NCBI GenBank assembly: GCA_902781655.1
Contig: CACZJZ010000012.1
Location: forward strand, 28,926 to 92,925
DNA from: an uncultured Lachnospiraceae bacterium
GTDB taxonomy: Bacteria; Bacillota; Clostridia; Lachnospirales; Lachnospiraceae
Length of the DNA: 64,000 bases
Direction of reading: 5' to 3'
Part shown: piece by piece, positions 43,378 to 54,542 of the stretch
Numbering within the stretch: position 1 is the first letter of the stretch
How the letters are laid out: each line of letters begins with the position of its first letter
The notes under the pieces: model-generated
Databases searched by the model: none
What the model was told of the DNA's origin: nothing
The model's input: the letters and a program-made list of their open reading frames with translations, nothing else
Translations under genes and position numbers: made by a program

Positions 43378-44853
43378 ATGAGTACATTCCAATCTACTGC
43401 GCAGGAGGGCGCCATTTATGACGCGCGGAGTCTGGGCAGGCCGAAGATGATCATCCTGGGCCTGCAGCATATGTTTGCAATGTTCGGCGCCACGGTTCTT
43501 GTGCCGCTGCTGACAGGGCTTTCCGTCTCGACAACGCTGCTGTTCGCCGGACTCGGCACGCTGCTGTTCCACCTGATCACAAAGCGGAAGGTTCCGGCGT
43601 TTCTCGGTTCGAGCTTTGCCTTTCTCGGAGGCTACGCCGCGATTGCGCCGATGGTAAACGGACAGCCGAGTCACGATCTTCCTTACGCCTGCTTCGGCGT
43701 CGCCTGCGCTGGTCTGGTGTACCTGGTGCTCGCCGGATTGTTTCGGGCGTTTGGCTCGAACAAGGTCATGCGCTACTTCCCGCCGGTGGTCACGGGACCG
43801 ATCATCATCGCCATCGGCCTGAATCTGTCGGCGTCCGCGCTCAACAACATTCTGCAGACCTCTACGGACGACGCGGGAAACACTGTGCTGGCGAACCCGC
43901 ACACCTGGTGGATCGCCCTTGTCGCCATCGTCATAGTCATCGTCTGCAACATCTGGGGACGCGGCATGGTCAAAATCATCCCGATTCTGCTCGGCGTTCT
44001 CGGATCCTACGGCTGTGCCATTCTGTATGACCTCGCCATCGGCGGCGGATTCATCAAATGGGAGACAGTGCAGAACTCAGCCTGGATCGGCCTGCCGGTG
44101 AAGGCGGAGAACACAGTGTTCTCGCTGTTTACCTCCGGCAATCTGGATCACGGCAAGCTGATCGCTGCGGTCGTCACGATTGTCCCGATTGCCTTTGCAA
44201 CCATGATGGAGCATATCGGAGACATCTCCGCGATTTCCTCCACCACCGGGATCAATTATATCAAGGACCCTGGACTTCACAGAACGCTGACCGGCGACGG
44301 TCTTGCCACCACGGTCGCCTCTCTGTTCGGCGCGCCGGCGAATACCACCTACGGCGAGAACACAGGCGTTCTGACCCTGACGAGGGTATATGATCCGGCG
44401 GTTATCCGCCTTGCGGCCTGGTTCGCCGTGGCCCTGAGTTTCTGTCCGAAATTTGCGGCTATCATTGAAATCATGCCCTCCGAGGTCATCGGCGGCATTT
44501 CTCTCGTGCTCTACGGCATGATCTCCGCAGTCGGTGTCCGGAATCTGGTTGAGACGCACTGTGATTTCTCCAAGAGCCGCAACGTCCTGATCGCGGCGCT
44601 GATCCTCGTTCTGTCCCTCGGCATCAGCAACAGCGCAATGGGTGCCATCAATATCCCGGTCGGCAGCATGACCATCAGCTTCTCCGGCCTTGCAACCGGT
44701 TCTCTGGTCGGCATCATTCTGAACGCGGTGCTGCCCGGAAAGGATTATGTCTTCGATGAAGGCGAGCCGAACGATACCGGCGTCGATCTGCAGATTGCAC
44801 AGGGTGAGAACCTCGGCGAGGAGATGGAGGCAAAGAAGGCAAAGAAGAACTGA
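43378..44853 (+). CDS. Uracil/xanthine permease family transporter (NCS2)
   Basis: Proton-coupled nucleobase importer in the cytoplasmic membrane. The 491-residue chain has about 14 hydrophobic segments. The family motifs are LGLQHMFAMFGATVLVPLLTG near residue 27 (split by the repeat), GSSFAFLGGY near 75, VVTGPIIIAIGLNL near 140, MMEHIGDISAISSTTG near 280 and NTTYGENTGVLTLTRV near 325. That last block fits the UraA/PyrP uracil group better than xanthine carriers, but the substrate is not certain. ATG 43378 follows GGAGGAGGT. Confidence 0.92.
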   Translation: MSTFQSTAQEGAIYDARSLGRPKMIILGLQHMFAMFGATVLVPLLTGLSVSTTLLFAGLGTLLFHLITKRKVPAFLGSSFAFLGGYAAIAPMVNGQPSHDLPYACFGVACAGLVYLVLAGLFRAFGSNKVMRYFPPVVTGPIIIAIGLNLSASALNNILQTSTDDAGNTVLANPHTWWIALVAIVIVIVCNIWGRGMVKIIPILLGVLGSYGCAILYDLAIGGGFIKWETVQNSAWIGLPVKAENTVFSLFTSGNLDHGKLIAAVVTIVPIAFATMMEHIGDISAISSTTGINYIKDPGLHRTLTGDGLATTVASLFGAPANTTYGENTGVLTLTRVYDPAVIRLAAWFAVALSFCPKFAAIIEIMPSEVIGGISLVLYGMISAVGVRNLVETHCDFSKSRNVLIAALILVLSLGISNSAMGAINIPVGSMTISFSGLATGSLVGIILNAVLPGKDYVFDEGEPNDTGVDLQIAQGENLGEEMEAKKAKKN

Positions 44854-44908
44854 AAACATGACAGAATCCCCATTCCGTGAACCTGATTGGAATGGGCAAC
44901 ATATCAAC

Positions 44909-44959
44909 AGAAAAGCCCATGGAACAGACTCCGGGAGGAGCTTGTCCATGGGCTTTTCT
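44909..44959. terminator. Bidirectional terminator between permease and PPi-PFK genes
   Basis: AGAAAAGCCCATGGA (44909-44923) pairs perfectly with TCCATGGGCTTTTCT (44945-44959). The stem gives T-runs in both directions between two converging genes. Confidence 0.85.
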
Positions 44960-44989
44960 TAATTAGGATGCGGGGCAGCAGGAGAGGGA

Positions 44990-46648
44990 TCAGCCCTTCT
45001 CGAGCGCCAGCGTTCTGGTGGTCAGATCGCACACGTCAGCCGGTCCGTAGTACTGGATTGCACCCGGATAGGTGTAGCAGGTCTTGGCCGCCCACTCCGC
45101 TCTGTGCGCCTCGAAGTACTGGAACGGCTTGCCATTCAGATCGACGAGTGCCTTGCGGATGACAGGCTTGTCCTCGCCGTTTCTGCGCTCCATGTTCATC
45201 ATCTTCGTGATCGGCATACCGCCTGCAACCCACTCCTCAGCGGGCCTCGACAGATTGGAGACCTTGGAGAGATATCCGGTGTAGCCATACTGGATCAGCA
45301 TGAATGCATTGTAGCCGAGGCTGTAGCAGTAATCCGCGTCAAAATTGGACGGGAATGCGCATCTTCCTTCGTAGCCGAAGAAGTGGAACTGCGTCTTGAA
45401 GCTGCCCTTGTAGGTGCCGGCCTTCTTGCGCTCATCGAGTTTGTTCTTCACAAGCTCGGCGAAGAGCTTCTCGGACTCGATCAGAGAAACCTGCACGTTG
45501 CCGTGCGGATCTCTCTCGAGGAAGAGCTGCTTCTGGATGGACTCCGGAAGAATGGCGAATACCTTGTAGGACTCTTCAGTCAGACCCTTCCGGATGAATT
45601 CCTTCTTCGCATCCCAGTCGGGCAGGGCATTGAATTCCTCAGTCTTCGATCCGGCGAGCATCTCACTGATCTCGCGGATCAGCGTGCCGAACTCCGGAAC
45701 GAACTCCACGATGCCCTCAGGAATGATCACGACGCCGAAGTTGCCCTCGGTCTTCGATCTCTGCTCCACCGAGTCCGCGATCTGATCCGCGATCTGGGAG
45801 AGGGAGAGCTTTTTCTCCGCGACTTCCTCGCCGATCAGGCAGATGTTCGGCTGTGTCTCCAGGGCGCATTCGAGCGCGACATGGGAGGCGCTGCGGCCCA
45901 TGACCTTGACGAAGTGCCAGTATTTCTTTGCGGAGTTTGCATCTCTCTCGATGTTGCCGATCAGCTCGGAGTAGGTCTTGGTTGCCGTATCGAAGCCGAA
46001 GGAGCACTCGATGTCATCGTTCTTGAGGTCGCCGTCGATAGTCTTCGGGCAGCCGATGACCTGGACGCCGAGATGGTTCGCGGCAAAATATTCGGCGAGC
46101 ACCGCGGCATTGGTGTTGGAATCATCGCCGCCGATGATGACGACAGCGGTGAGGCCGTGTTTCTTAGCGGTCTTCGCAGCTGCCTCGAACTGCTCCGGTG
46201 TCTCGATCTTGGTTCTGCCGGAACCGATGATATCGAATCCGCCGGTGTTGCGGTATGCATCGATGAACGCATCATCGAACTCGACGTAATCGTCATCGAC
46301 AAGGCCGCTCGGGCCGCCCTTGAATCCGATCAGGACGTTCTCGCGGTCCGTCGCCTTCAGCGCGTCGTAGAGACCAGAGATGACGTTGTGGCCGCCGGGC
46401 GCCTGTCCGCCGGACAGAATGACGCCGACGACCTGCTTCTTAGGCACAGAGGTATTGGCACCCTTCTGAAAAGTGATTTCCTTCTTGCCGTAGGTGTTGG
46501 GGAACAAGGCTTTGATTTTGTCCTGATCCGCAACGCTTGCTGTGGGCTCGCCCTCTTTGACACAGATGTCAGCGATGCCGTGCCGGAGCATGCCGGGCAG
46601 TTTCGGCTGGTATTTCAGTCTTTCTTTCTGAAGCGGTGATATTTCCAT
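44990..46648 (-). CDS. pfp: PPi-dependent 6-phosphofructokinase (long form)
   Basis: Phosphorylates fructose 6-phosphate reversibly using pyrophosphate, joining glycolysis and gluconeogenesis. At 552 residues it belongs to the long clade related to the plant enzyme. The nucleotide/PPi site reads [16 protein letters not shown] near residue 75; GGDDSNTNA near 165 has the second Asp diagnostic of PPi rather than ATP use; PKTIDGDL follows near 200, then the substrate region [25 protein letters not shown] precedes ATG 46648 at good spacing. The leader carries a 12-bp hairpin. Confidence 0.95.
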   Translation of the reverse strand: MEISPLQKERLKYQPKLPGMLRHGIADICVKEGEPTASVADQDKIKALFPNTYGKKEITFQKGANTSVPKKQVVGVILSGGQAPGGHNVISGLYDALKATDRENVLIGFKGGPSGLVDDDYVEFDDAFIDAYRNTGGFDIIGSGRTKIETPEQFEAAAKTAKKHGLTAVVIIGGDDSNTNAAVLAEYFAANHLGVQVIGCPKTIDGDLKNDDIECSFGFDTATKTYSELIGNIERDANSAKKYWHFVKVMGRSASHVALECALETQPNICLIGEEVAEKKLSLSQIADQIADSVEQRSKTEGNFGVVIIPEGIVEFVPEFGTLIREISEMLAGSKTEEFNALPDWDAKKEFIRKGLTEESYKVFAILPESIQKQLFLERDPHGNVQVSLIESEKLFAELVKNKLDERKKAGTYKGSFKTQFHFFGYEGRCAFPSNFDADYCYSLGYNAFMLIQYGYTGYLSKVSNLSRPAEEWVAGGMPITKMMNMERRNGEDKPVIRKALVDLNGKPFQYFEAHRAEWAAKTCYTYPGAIQYYGPADVCDLTTRTLALEKG

Positions 46649-46686
46649 GAAAAACAGCTCCTTTCCTTCCCTGCGCGGGCAGACAG

Positions 46687-46723
46687 CACGGGAGAGGCAG
46701 CACGCCGCGCGGCCTCTCCCGTG
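46687..46723 (-). promoter_or_regulatory. 12-bp hairpin in the PPi-PFK leader
   Basis: CACGGGAGAGGC (46687-46698) and GCCTCTCCCGTG (46712-46723) pair perfectly around 13 bases of GC-rich loop, 39 bases before the start codon. Confidence 0.55.
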
Positions 46724-46790
46724 GGGAGCTGGCGCGCGGGGCTGCCGCACATTCTGCCTGCCTCGTCGTATTCGCTTCTGATACGCACTG

Positions 46791-46819
46791 ATCTTAAAAC
46801 ATTTTTGTATTCTTGCCTA
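46791..46819 (-). promoter_or_regulatory. Promoter of the PPi-PFK gene
   Basis: On the minus strand TAGGCA (46819-46814), 17 bases, TAAGAT (46796-46791). This gives a leader of about 135 bases. Confidence 0.5.
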
Positions 46820-46925
46820 GTCTGTGGCGATTTTTTTGGCAGTATATTACAATGAAGCCATGGCTGAAAGGCCAGGCGCGTCATCCGCGCAGGTGACAGA
46901 TGGTTCTTTCATGGAGGCATATCTC

Positions 46926-49900
46926 ATGCCATATCATTTTCTCTTCGGCGCGTCCGGCGCCGGGAAGAGCTGCCGGCTTCAGCATCAGTTTCTGGAGGAA
47001 GCGCAGCAGTCTCTTGCCAGTTTCTCTTCTGTTCAATATCTTTTCATCGTTCCGGAGCAGTACACGATGCAGACACAGAAGGATCTCGTGATCGCCAGTC
47101 CGACCGGCGGCATTCTGAATGTGGATGTGCTGTCCTTCGGCCGTCTTGCGCACCGCATTTTCGAGGAAATCGGGACAGATCCACGCACTGTACTGAACGA
47201 TATCGGGAAGAGCCTGATTTTGCAGCGCCTCGCAGACCGGCTTGGGGATCGTCTGCCGGTGATTGGCGGAAATCTTCACCGCCAGGGGTATATTTCCGAA
47301 GTGAAAAGCATCCTGTCGGAATTCATGCAGTATGACCTCACGGTGGACGATGTGAAGAAACTCGCGGCGTTCGCCGGAGGGAGGGGGGCGCTGCGGGCAA
47401 GACTCACGGATCTGGCGGCGCTGTACCAGGCTTTTCAGGAGTATGAGCAGGGAAATTTCATCACCGCGGAGGAGACGCTCGATCTGGTGGCGGAGGCGGT
47501 TCCGCGCTCGGCGCTCGTGCGGAATGCCGTGATTATTTTTGATGGATTCACCGGGTTTACGCCGGTGCAGAACCGGGTCATCGCCCAGCTGATGAAGTAC
47601 GCGAGGCGGGTGGTGATCAGTCTCACCCTCTCGGACGACGGCGGCAGGCCGATTTCCCTCGTGGAGCAGGAAAAGGATCCGGGAGAGGAACAGGCCCTTT
47701 TCTATCTCACCCGAAAGACTGTGGCGTCCCTCACACGGCTGGCGGAGGAGAAAGACATTCCGCGCGAGCCGGATGAATTTCTCACAGGGGAACCGTGGCG
47801 GTTCCGCGCTGTCCCGGCGCTGTCCCACCTGGAGCGCAGGCTGTTCCGGTATCCGGTGACGGCGTATGTGGACAGGCAGGCGGCCGGAAGCAGTGCCGCA
47901 TGTGCCGTATCCTTATTCGAGGCATCCTCGCAGCGGGAAGAGGTGCGTCAGATGATGATCCGCATGAAGATGCTCGCAAAGGAGGAGGGATACTGCTGGA
48001 GAGATTTTGCCGTCGTGGCGGGCGATCTTGCGGCATACGCGGATCTGCTGCGCGAAGCCGGCGCGCTTTACGGCGTCCCGGTTTATCTTGATCTCACCCA
48101 TGCTGTGGTACACAATCCGCTGATGGAGACGATCCGCGCGGCACTGGAGGTGCGGATCCGGGATTTCAGCTATGAGACAGTCTTCCGGTATCTGCGCGGC
48201 GGTCTGATGGATCTGACACCGGAGGAGACGGATCTGCTTGAGAATTATTGTCTTGCGCACGGCATCCGCGGACGAAAGCGCTGGATGCTGCCTTTCGATG
48301 CTGCCCTCGAGCCGATGCGCAAAAAGGTGTGTGAGAGCCTGTCTCCGCTCCTCACGGAGGAGACAGGGCACCGGCGCACCGCGGCAGAGCGGACTGAGGC
48401 ACTGTGGGAGTTTCTGGTGCAGAACCGCTGTCAGGAAAAGATGGAGGCGCTCGCCGCGGCGTTTGACGCAAAAGGGGACACGGTGCGGGCGGACGAGTAT
48501 CGGCAGGTGTACCGGGCGGCGATCGATCTGCTCTCACAGATTCACGACCTTCTGGAGGATGAGCCAATTTCGAGAGAGGACTATCTGGCGCTGCTCCGCA
48601 CGGGGTTTGACGAGATCCGGCTCGGGACGCTGCCGCAGCAGACGGATGTGGTGCTGGCGGGCGATCTGGAGCGGACGCGGCTGACGCAGGAAAAGGTGCT
48701 GTTCGTGCTCGGCGTCAACGACGGAAGTATCCCGAAAGGAACGGCGGGCGGCGGGCTGCTCTCGGATCTGGACCGGGAATTTCTCGCCTCCTCCGGCATT
48801 GAGCTTGCGCCGACGCCGCGGGACCAGATGATGACGCAGCGTCTGTACCTGTATCTCAATCTGACAAAGCCGGAGCGCAGGCTGATCGTTTCGTTCGCCG
48901 ACACGGACGGCGCCGGAAAGAGCCTGCGGCCCTCCTATCTCATCCCGCTGCTTCAGCGTCTGTTTCCGCAGGCGGCGCCGGGCGGCAGGATTCAGAGGCC
49001 GGAGGAACGGCCTGCCTCCGCGCAGCTGACCGGCGCAGAGGACACCGTTTCTTATCTGGCGGTCGCGCTGCGCCAGTGCGCGGAGGGACGGTTTGACGGA
49101 GCGGAGGAGCAGAGCAGCCGCGGCCCGGGGCGCGTGGATGACGCGGATGAGGCGGAGGAACATCTGGATCGGGAGAGGGGCAGGCAGAGAGCGGAGTTCC
49201 TGACCATCTACAGCTATGTCGTTTCACAGGGGGAGAAGCCAGTGCGGGACCAGGCGGAGAAGCTGCTCGCGGCCGCGTTCCGGCATTATGATCCCAGGCC
49301 GCTCTCCCGTAAGGCCGCGGGACGCCTGTACGGCAGGGCGCTGTCCGGCTCTGTGACCAGGCTCGAGCACATGGCGCTGTGCTATCGGAGACAGTTCCTT
49401 GAGTATGGGATGCGTCTCCGGGAGCGGCCCGAGTTCGTGCTCCAGCCCTCCGATTCCGGAACCATCATGCACGCGGCGCTCAGCGATTTTGCCGCGGCGC
49501 TCGAAGAGCGCGGCCTCACCTGGCGCACGTTTACAAAGGAAGAGGGGGACGCGCTGGCGGCAGAGTCGGTGCGGCGTTTCACGGAGACGTATGGAAACCG
49601 CATCTGCTACGCCACCGCCGCGGGAGCGTTCACGGTCCGCCGGATGCAGCGGATTCTGGCGCGGACGGTGGAGACGCTGAAGGCGCAGATCGAGGCAGGT
49701 GGGGATACGAGCTGTCTTTCGGTGGCCCCGAGCCGGATTCTCCGGCGGGGCTGGTGCTGGACCTGAGTCCGGATATCGTGGAGGACCCGGCGGCAGAAAG
49801 GATGTATCTGAACGGGCGCATCGACCGGCTCGATCTCGCCGGGAGCGGAAATAGCCTGTATGTCAAAATTCTCGATTACAAGAGCGGCGCGCTTGATCTG

Positions 49901-50437
49901 AGCCTGCGGAAGATGGCGGACGGGCGGCAATTGCAGCTCATGGTATATATGGAGGAGGTATTGTCCTGGCTCCGTCAGAAATACCCTGACCGCGCCGTGG
50001 TGCCGGCGGCGCTGCTCTATTATCATCTGAGCGATCCCTTTGTGGCAGAACCGGAGGACGGCGATCACGATGCTCTCGTCAGGAGCCGCCTCGGCGCCAT
50101 GAAGCCGATGGGGATTCTTTCGGCGGAACCGGCGGTGCTGCAGATGCTCGACCACGGACTCTCCTCCGGCGCAAATTCTGCGTATCTCCCTGTCCGGATG
50201 AAGAAGGACGGGACGCCGTATGCCTCGCCGCGCCTCTTCACGGAGGCCGCGTACCGTGCTCTGTGGGAGACGAGCCGGGCAGTCTGCGTGCGGCTCGGGA
50301 GGCAGATTCTGGCGGGAAACATCACGGCGCAGCCGTTCCGAGACGGGGCGGACAACGCCTGCACATACTGTCCGTACCGCGAGGTGTGTGGCTATGATCC
50401 CCGCATTCCGGGGACCGGCACAAAGACGGAAAACTGA
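46926..50437 (+). pseudogene. addB: ATP-dependent helicase/nuclease subunit B, interrupted by a frameshift
   Basis: AddB forms with AddA the double-strand-break resection enzyme of Firmicutes. The first frame runs 46926-49766 (ATG after GGAGG). It has the Walker-like FLFGASGAGKS near residue 5, FIVPEQYTMQTQ, and the helicase core. The second frame, open from about 49703 to 50437, continues the family sequence with LNGRIDRLDL, the nuclease residues KILDYKSG and the iron-sulfur cysteines CTYCPYREVC; the partner cysteine (ALCYRRQF) is in the first frame. Reading resumes if one base is regained at the G run 49701-49704 (GGT-GGG-GGA-TAC). The total of about 1170 residues is the normal AddB length. 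So the gene is complete except for one shift: a recent mutation, a sequence error, or, less likely, recoding. addA follows intact. Confidence 0.9.
49701..49704 (+). other. Frameshift position in addB
   Basis: The four-G run after GCAGGT is where the reading frame must move by -1 (equivalent to one missing G). Upstream the frame encodes conserved AddB; after it, the original frame gives about 20 unrelated residues to the stop at 49766, while the other frame continues YELSFGGPEPDSPAGLVLDL. Confidence 0.85.
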
Positions 50438-50525
50438 TCCGATGCCGCGAAGGGCGCGGCAGAGGATCCGGGCATGACAGGAAACGGATCGGATGCAGCG
50501 GATTTTGCCGCAGCGGGGTATAGAA

Positions 50526-53500
50526 ATGGCAGTACAGTTTACGACACAGCAGCAGAAGGTGATCGACGCGCGGGGACACAACATTCTGGTCTCCGCAGCG
50601 GCTGGCAGCGGCAAGACGGCGGTGCTCGTCGAGCGCATCATCCGGCTGATCACGGACAGGCAGAATCCAGTGGATATCGACAGACTGCTCGTTGTGACAT
50701 TCACGCGCGCGGCGGCAGCCCAGATGAGGGAGCGCATTGCGAAGGCTATCAGCGACAGGCTGGAGAAGGATCCGGAAAACAGGCATCTGCAGCGTCAGGA
50801 GACACTGCTCCATACGGCTCAGATCACGACGATCGACAGCTTCTGCGCATTTCTGCTGCACAATAATTTTGCCGACATTGATCTCGACCCGGGATTCCGG
50901 CAGATGGATGAGATGGAGGCAAAGCTCCTGCTGTCCGATACGCTCACGGAGGTGCTGGAGCAGCAATACGCGGAGAAGGATCCGGAGTTTGTCTGGTGCG
51001 CGGATTATTTCTGCCCCGGCGTCGGGGATGCGGAGCTGCGCGACCGGATTCTGGGGCTGTACCGGCGTGCGATGTCCCATCCCTGGCCGGAGGCGTATCT
51101 GGCGGAGCGGTCCGAGGACTACGCTGTGGGAGACACTGAGGATCTTTTCCGGAAATCCTGGTTTCTCGCCTGTATGGAGGAGCTGCGGGAAGAGGTGACC
51201 GATGCCGCGCAGGAGTATGCGGGGCTGATTGCGCTCTGCCAGAGTGCGGGCGGGCCATACCCTTACGAGGAAATGCTGACGGAGGAGCGGACATGGCTGC
51301 TTGCGCTCGCCGGAGAATCCGGATGGGAAGCGGGAGATAACGCAGACAGCACGCGGGCAAAATTATTGTGGGAAGGTCTCTCCGGCCTTTCCAGTCTGGA
51401 ATTTGGCAGGCTGCCCGCCATCCGGAAAACCAACACGGATGTGGATCCGGAGAGGAAGGATGCGGTGTCGGGCGCCAGAACCCGTATCCGGAAAAAGCTG
51501 AAGGAGGAGGCGGAGCGGTTCTTCGCGGATTCGCCGGACGAGACGGTCCGGAAGATGCACGCGGCGGAACGGCCGCTCCGGGAGCTGGTGCGTCTCACGG
51601 AAAAGCTGATGGAAGCTTATGCCACGGCAAAGGCGGAGAAGAACGTCATCGATTTCGACGATCTTGAGCACTTCGCGCTTCGGATCCTCTGCAGGCGGGG
51701 AGAGGACGGCAAGGTATACGCGAGGCCTGCCGCGGAGACATACCGCGAACATTTTGCCGAAATTCTGTGCGATGAGTATCAGGATTCCAACGATGTGCAG
51801 GAGCTGCTGCTCAGTATGATCTCACGCGAGAGCGGGGGGCAGCGAAACCGGTTCATGGTCGGGGACGTCAAGCAGAGCATCTACAAGTTCCGGCTCGCGA
51901 GGCCGGAGATTTTCATGGAAAAATACCGGACCTTCCGTCCGGATGATCCGGAGAACGAGCGGATTGATCTCGACCGCAATTTCCGCTCCCGCGCCGAGGT
52001 ACTGGATCCGGTCAACGCGATTTTCCGGCATATCTGCCGGGCGGAGGTCGGCGGCGTGGAGTACGACGGGGCAGCCGCGCTGAAGGCCGGGAATACCTCG
52101 TATCCGCCGTGCCCAGAGGCGAAAGCGGAGCTGCTGGTGATCAACCGCACGGAGCGGGACGCGGGAGAGACGGAGGAGGAAGAGGAGGAGAGCGACAGCA
52201 GCCGGCGCATCGAGGCCAGGGCAATCGCCCTCCGGATCCGGGAGCTTGTCGGACATTATCCGGTCACGGATGAGGAGACGCATGCACTCCGGCCAGCGCG
52301 GTACGGCGACATTGTGGTTCTTCTCCGGGCGACTGCGGGCTGGGACGAGGATTTCCGAAGCGTGTTTGAGGAAAACGGCGTGCCCTGTTATGTGGCGGCG
52401 CGGGCCGGATATTTTCAGACAGAGGAGATCCGCGAGGTAATCCAGTATCTGCGCGTGCTGGACAATCCCCGTCAGGACATTCCGCTGTATGGCGCGATGC
52501 GGGGCTATTTCGGCGGCTTTGACGAGGAGGAACTCGCCCTCATCCGGGCAGAAAACAAGGAGCGCGGCACGGAGTTTTATACGGCAGTCTGCCAGTATGC
52601 GGGGGTGCCGGTGCTGATGCCCGACGGCGAATGCGGGCAGAGAGACAGGGAATATAACAAGGATGCGGACGGGCGCGATCCGGCGCTCGCGGAGAAATGC
52701 CGCCGGTTTCTGGAGCAGATTGACAGGGACCGCGCACTCCGCACGGTACTTCCGATTCATGAGCTTCTCGCCAGACTGGTGATCGACACAGGGTATGAGG
52801 ATTACATCACGGCGCTGCCCTCCGGCGGACAGCGCGCGGCCAATCTGCGTATGCTGCTCGGCATTGCGCGGGATTTTGAGAAGACGGCGTACACCGGCCT
52901 GTTTCAGTTCCTCCGCTATATGGATCAGATGAAGGCGCAGGAGGTGGACTTCGGAGAGGCCAACACGCTCGATGAGAATGCGGACGTCGTCCGCATTATG
53001 ACCATTCACAAGAGCAAGGGACTGGAATTTCCGATCTGCTTTGTGGCAGGCCTTGCGAAGCGGATGAACCGACGCGACATACAGGGGCGGCTCATTGCGG
53101 ACGACAGCCTCGGGGTCGGCATGGATTTTGCCGATCCGGAGGAACGGGTGATGAGCACGACGCTCCGGAAGGAGGTCATCGCGGATCGGATCCGGCGGGA
53201 TAGCATGGGTGAGGAGCTCCGGGTGCTCTATGTGGCGATGACGCGCGCGAAGGAGAAGCTGATTCTCACCGGACTGGTGAAGGATTACGATGCCAGGAAG
53301 AGGGCGGCGGAGCTTCGGACGCCAGCCTATGCGGACAAAATTCCAGTGTCCGAGATCATGGATGCCACGGACGATCTCACGCTGATCCTGGATGGAATCA
53401 CGGCGGCGGAGAAGAATGGGGAGGACCCGGCGGTCGATGTGACAGTGCGGGACAGCACGGATCTTGCCATTCAGCGGGAGAAGCAGCAGTATGACCTGGG

Positions 53501-54434
53501 AAAGCGGCGCGAGGCAGTGCAGGAGGCGGCACAGAAGGCGCTGCGGGACGGCATCGGCGGGCTTCCCGATCCGGTGCTCGGGACGGAGCTGGAAAGACGC
53601 TTCTCCTGGCAGTATGCGCATGGCGCGTTGAAAGGGCTGTACACGAAGACGACGGTTACGGAACTCAAGGAGGCGCGGGGGAGAAGCGCCTGGAGCGAGG
53701 AGGAAGGAGAAATGCGGCAGCAGGACGGCAGGATCCTTTATCCGGAAAAGCCGGCGGACCCGTATCTGCCGACCTTTGCAGGCAGGCGGGTGACAGAGAA
53801 CGTTACGGAGGGCGGGCCGGCATCGCCGCATGGCTGCAGCGATGCCGGCAGACGGAATCGCGGAGGGAACGGTGCGGAAGGCGCTCCGGCAGCTGCAGAC
53901 TTTTCCTCCGCAGCCCGCGGCACGATCATCCATCGGTGCATGCAGCTTCTGGATTATCACCGTTTTCCGCATCCGGCATCCGTGACGGAGGATGCGTTCC
54001 TTGTCTGGAGAACGGAGCTGGTGCAGACCGGGCAGATTCTGGCGGAGGAGGCAGCGTTGCTTGTGCCCTCGCTCATCCTGCCGTTTCTCAGAACGCAGCT
54101 CGCGGAGCGGATGGCAGCGGCGGACCGGAGAGGACGCCTGCGCCGTGAGCAGCCGTTCGTGATGGGCATCCCGGCAAATCGTCTGAAGGATAGCTTTCCG
54201 GCGGAGGAGACCGTTCTCATCCAGGGCATCATCGACGCGTATTTTGAAGAGGACGGACAGATCGCCGTAGTGGATTACAAGACGGATCGGGTGCGGGAGA
54301 GCGGAATCCTGGTGGATCGGTATAGAATTCAGCTGGACTGCTACGCAGAGGCGCTCGGCCGGATGATCGGCCTTCCGGTGCGGGAAAAGCTGATCTACAG
54401 CTTTGCGCTCGGAGAAATTGTTCCGCTGCCATGA
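50526..54434 (+). CDS. addA: ATP-dependent helicase/nuclease subunit A
   Basis: A UvrD-type 3'-5' helicase with a C-terminal nuclease, working with AddB in recombinational repair. The 1302-residue chain has Walker A VSAAAGSGKTAVLVERI near residue 24, VVTFTRAAAAQMRERI, TIDSFCAFLL, Walker B-type CDEYQDSNDVQ near 420, GDVKQSIYKFRLARP, the RIMTIHKSKGLEFPICFVAG motif near 825 and VLYVAMTRAKEKL near 905. The C-terminal PD-(D/E)XK nuclease has GIIDAYFEEDG and AVVDYKTDRV near 1245-1260. A charged linker of about 60 residues lies near 1090-1140. All motifs appear intact although addB is frameshifted. Confidence 0.96.
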   Translation: MAVQFTTQQQKVIDARGHNILVSAAAGSGKTAVLVERIIRLITDRQNPVDIDRLLVVTFTRAAAAQMRERIAKAISDRLEKDPENRHLQRQETLLHTAQITTIDSFCAFLLHNNFADIDLDPGFRQMDEMEAKLLLSDTLTEVLEQQYAEKDPEFVWCADYFCPGVGDAELRDRILGLYRRAMSHPWPEAYLAERSEDYAVGDTEDLFRKSWFLACMEELREEVTDAAQEYAGLIALCQSAGGPYPYEEMLTEERTWLLALAGESGWEAGDNADSTRAKLLWEGLSGLSSLEFGRLPAIRKTNTDVDPERKDAVSGARTRIRKKLKEEAERFFADSPDETVRKMHAAERPLRELVRLTEKLMEAYATAKAEKNVIDFDDLEHFALRILCRRGEDGKVYARPAAETYREHFAEILCDEYQDSNDVQELLLSMISRESGGQRNRFMVGDVKQSIYKFRLARPEIFMEKYRTFRPDDPENERIDLDRNFRSRAEVLDPVNAIFRHICRAEVGGVEYDGAAALKAGNTSYPPCPEAKAELLVINRTERDAGETEEEEEESDSSRRIEARAIALRIRELVGHYPVTDEETHALRPARYGDIVVLLRATAGWDEDFRSVFEENGVPCYVAARAGYFQTEEIREVIQYLRVLDNPRQDIPLYGAMRGYFGGFDEEELALIRAENKERGTEFYTAVCQYAGVPVLMPDGECGQRDREYNKDADGRDPALAEKCRRFLEQIDRDRALRTVLPIHELLARLVIDTGYEDYITALPSGGQRAANLRMLLGIARDFEKTAYTGLFQFLRYMDQMKAQEVDFGEANTLDENADVVRIMTIHKSKGLEFPICFVAGLAKRMNRRDIQGRLIADDSLGVGMDFADPEERVMSTTLRKEVIADRIRRDSMGEELRVLYVAMTRAKEKLILTGLVKDYDARKRAAELRTPAYADKIPVSEIMDATDDLTLILDGITAAEKNGEDPAVDVTVRDSTDLAIQREKQQYDLGKRREAVQEAAQKALRDGIGGLPDPVLGTELERRFSWQYAHGALKGLYTKTTVTELKEARGRSAWSEEEGEMRQQDGRILYPEKPADPYLPTFAGRRVTENVTEGGPASPHGCSDAGRRNRGGNGAEGAPAAADFSSAARGTIIHRCMQLLDYHRFPHPASVTEDAFLVWRTELVQTGQILAEEAALLVPSLILPFLRTQLAERMAAADRRGRLRREQPFVMGIPANRLKDSFPAEETVLIQGIIDAYFEEDGQIAVVDYKTDRVRESGILVDRYRIQLDCYAEALGRMIGLPVREKLIYSFALGEIVPLP

Positions 54435-54542
54435 ACGGACGCAGTGGAGATCGGGTGAGTGCCGGTGAGAAAATGATGGAGGCGCATCAGAAGCCCGGGC
54501 CAGGGGCAGGAGATTCAACCAGAGGCAGGAGCGAAGAAAGAT

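Noticed and set aside
45104-46639. A 511-codon plus-strand frame opposite the PPi-PFK gene
   Set aside because: The minus strand has all PPi-PFK signatures with a proper start site; the plus frame is its shadow.
49754-50437. A separate 227-residue nuclease gene after addB
   Set aside because: It has no ribosome-binding site at its first ATG, and its sequence continues the AddB protein without a gap, so it is the frameshifted C-terminus.
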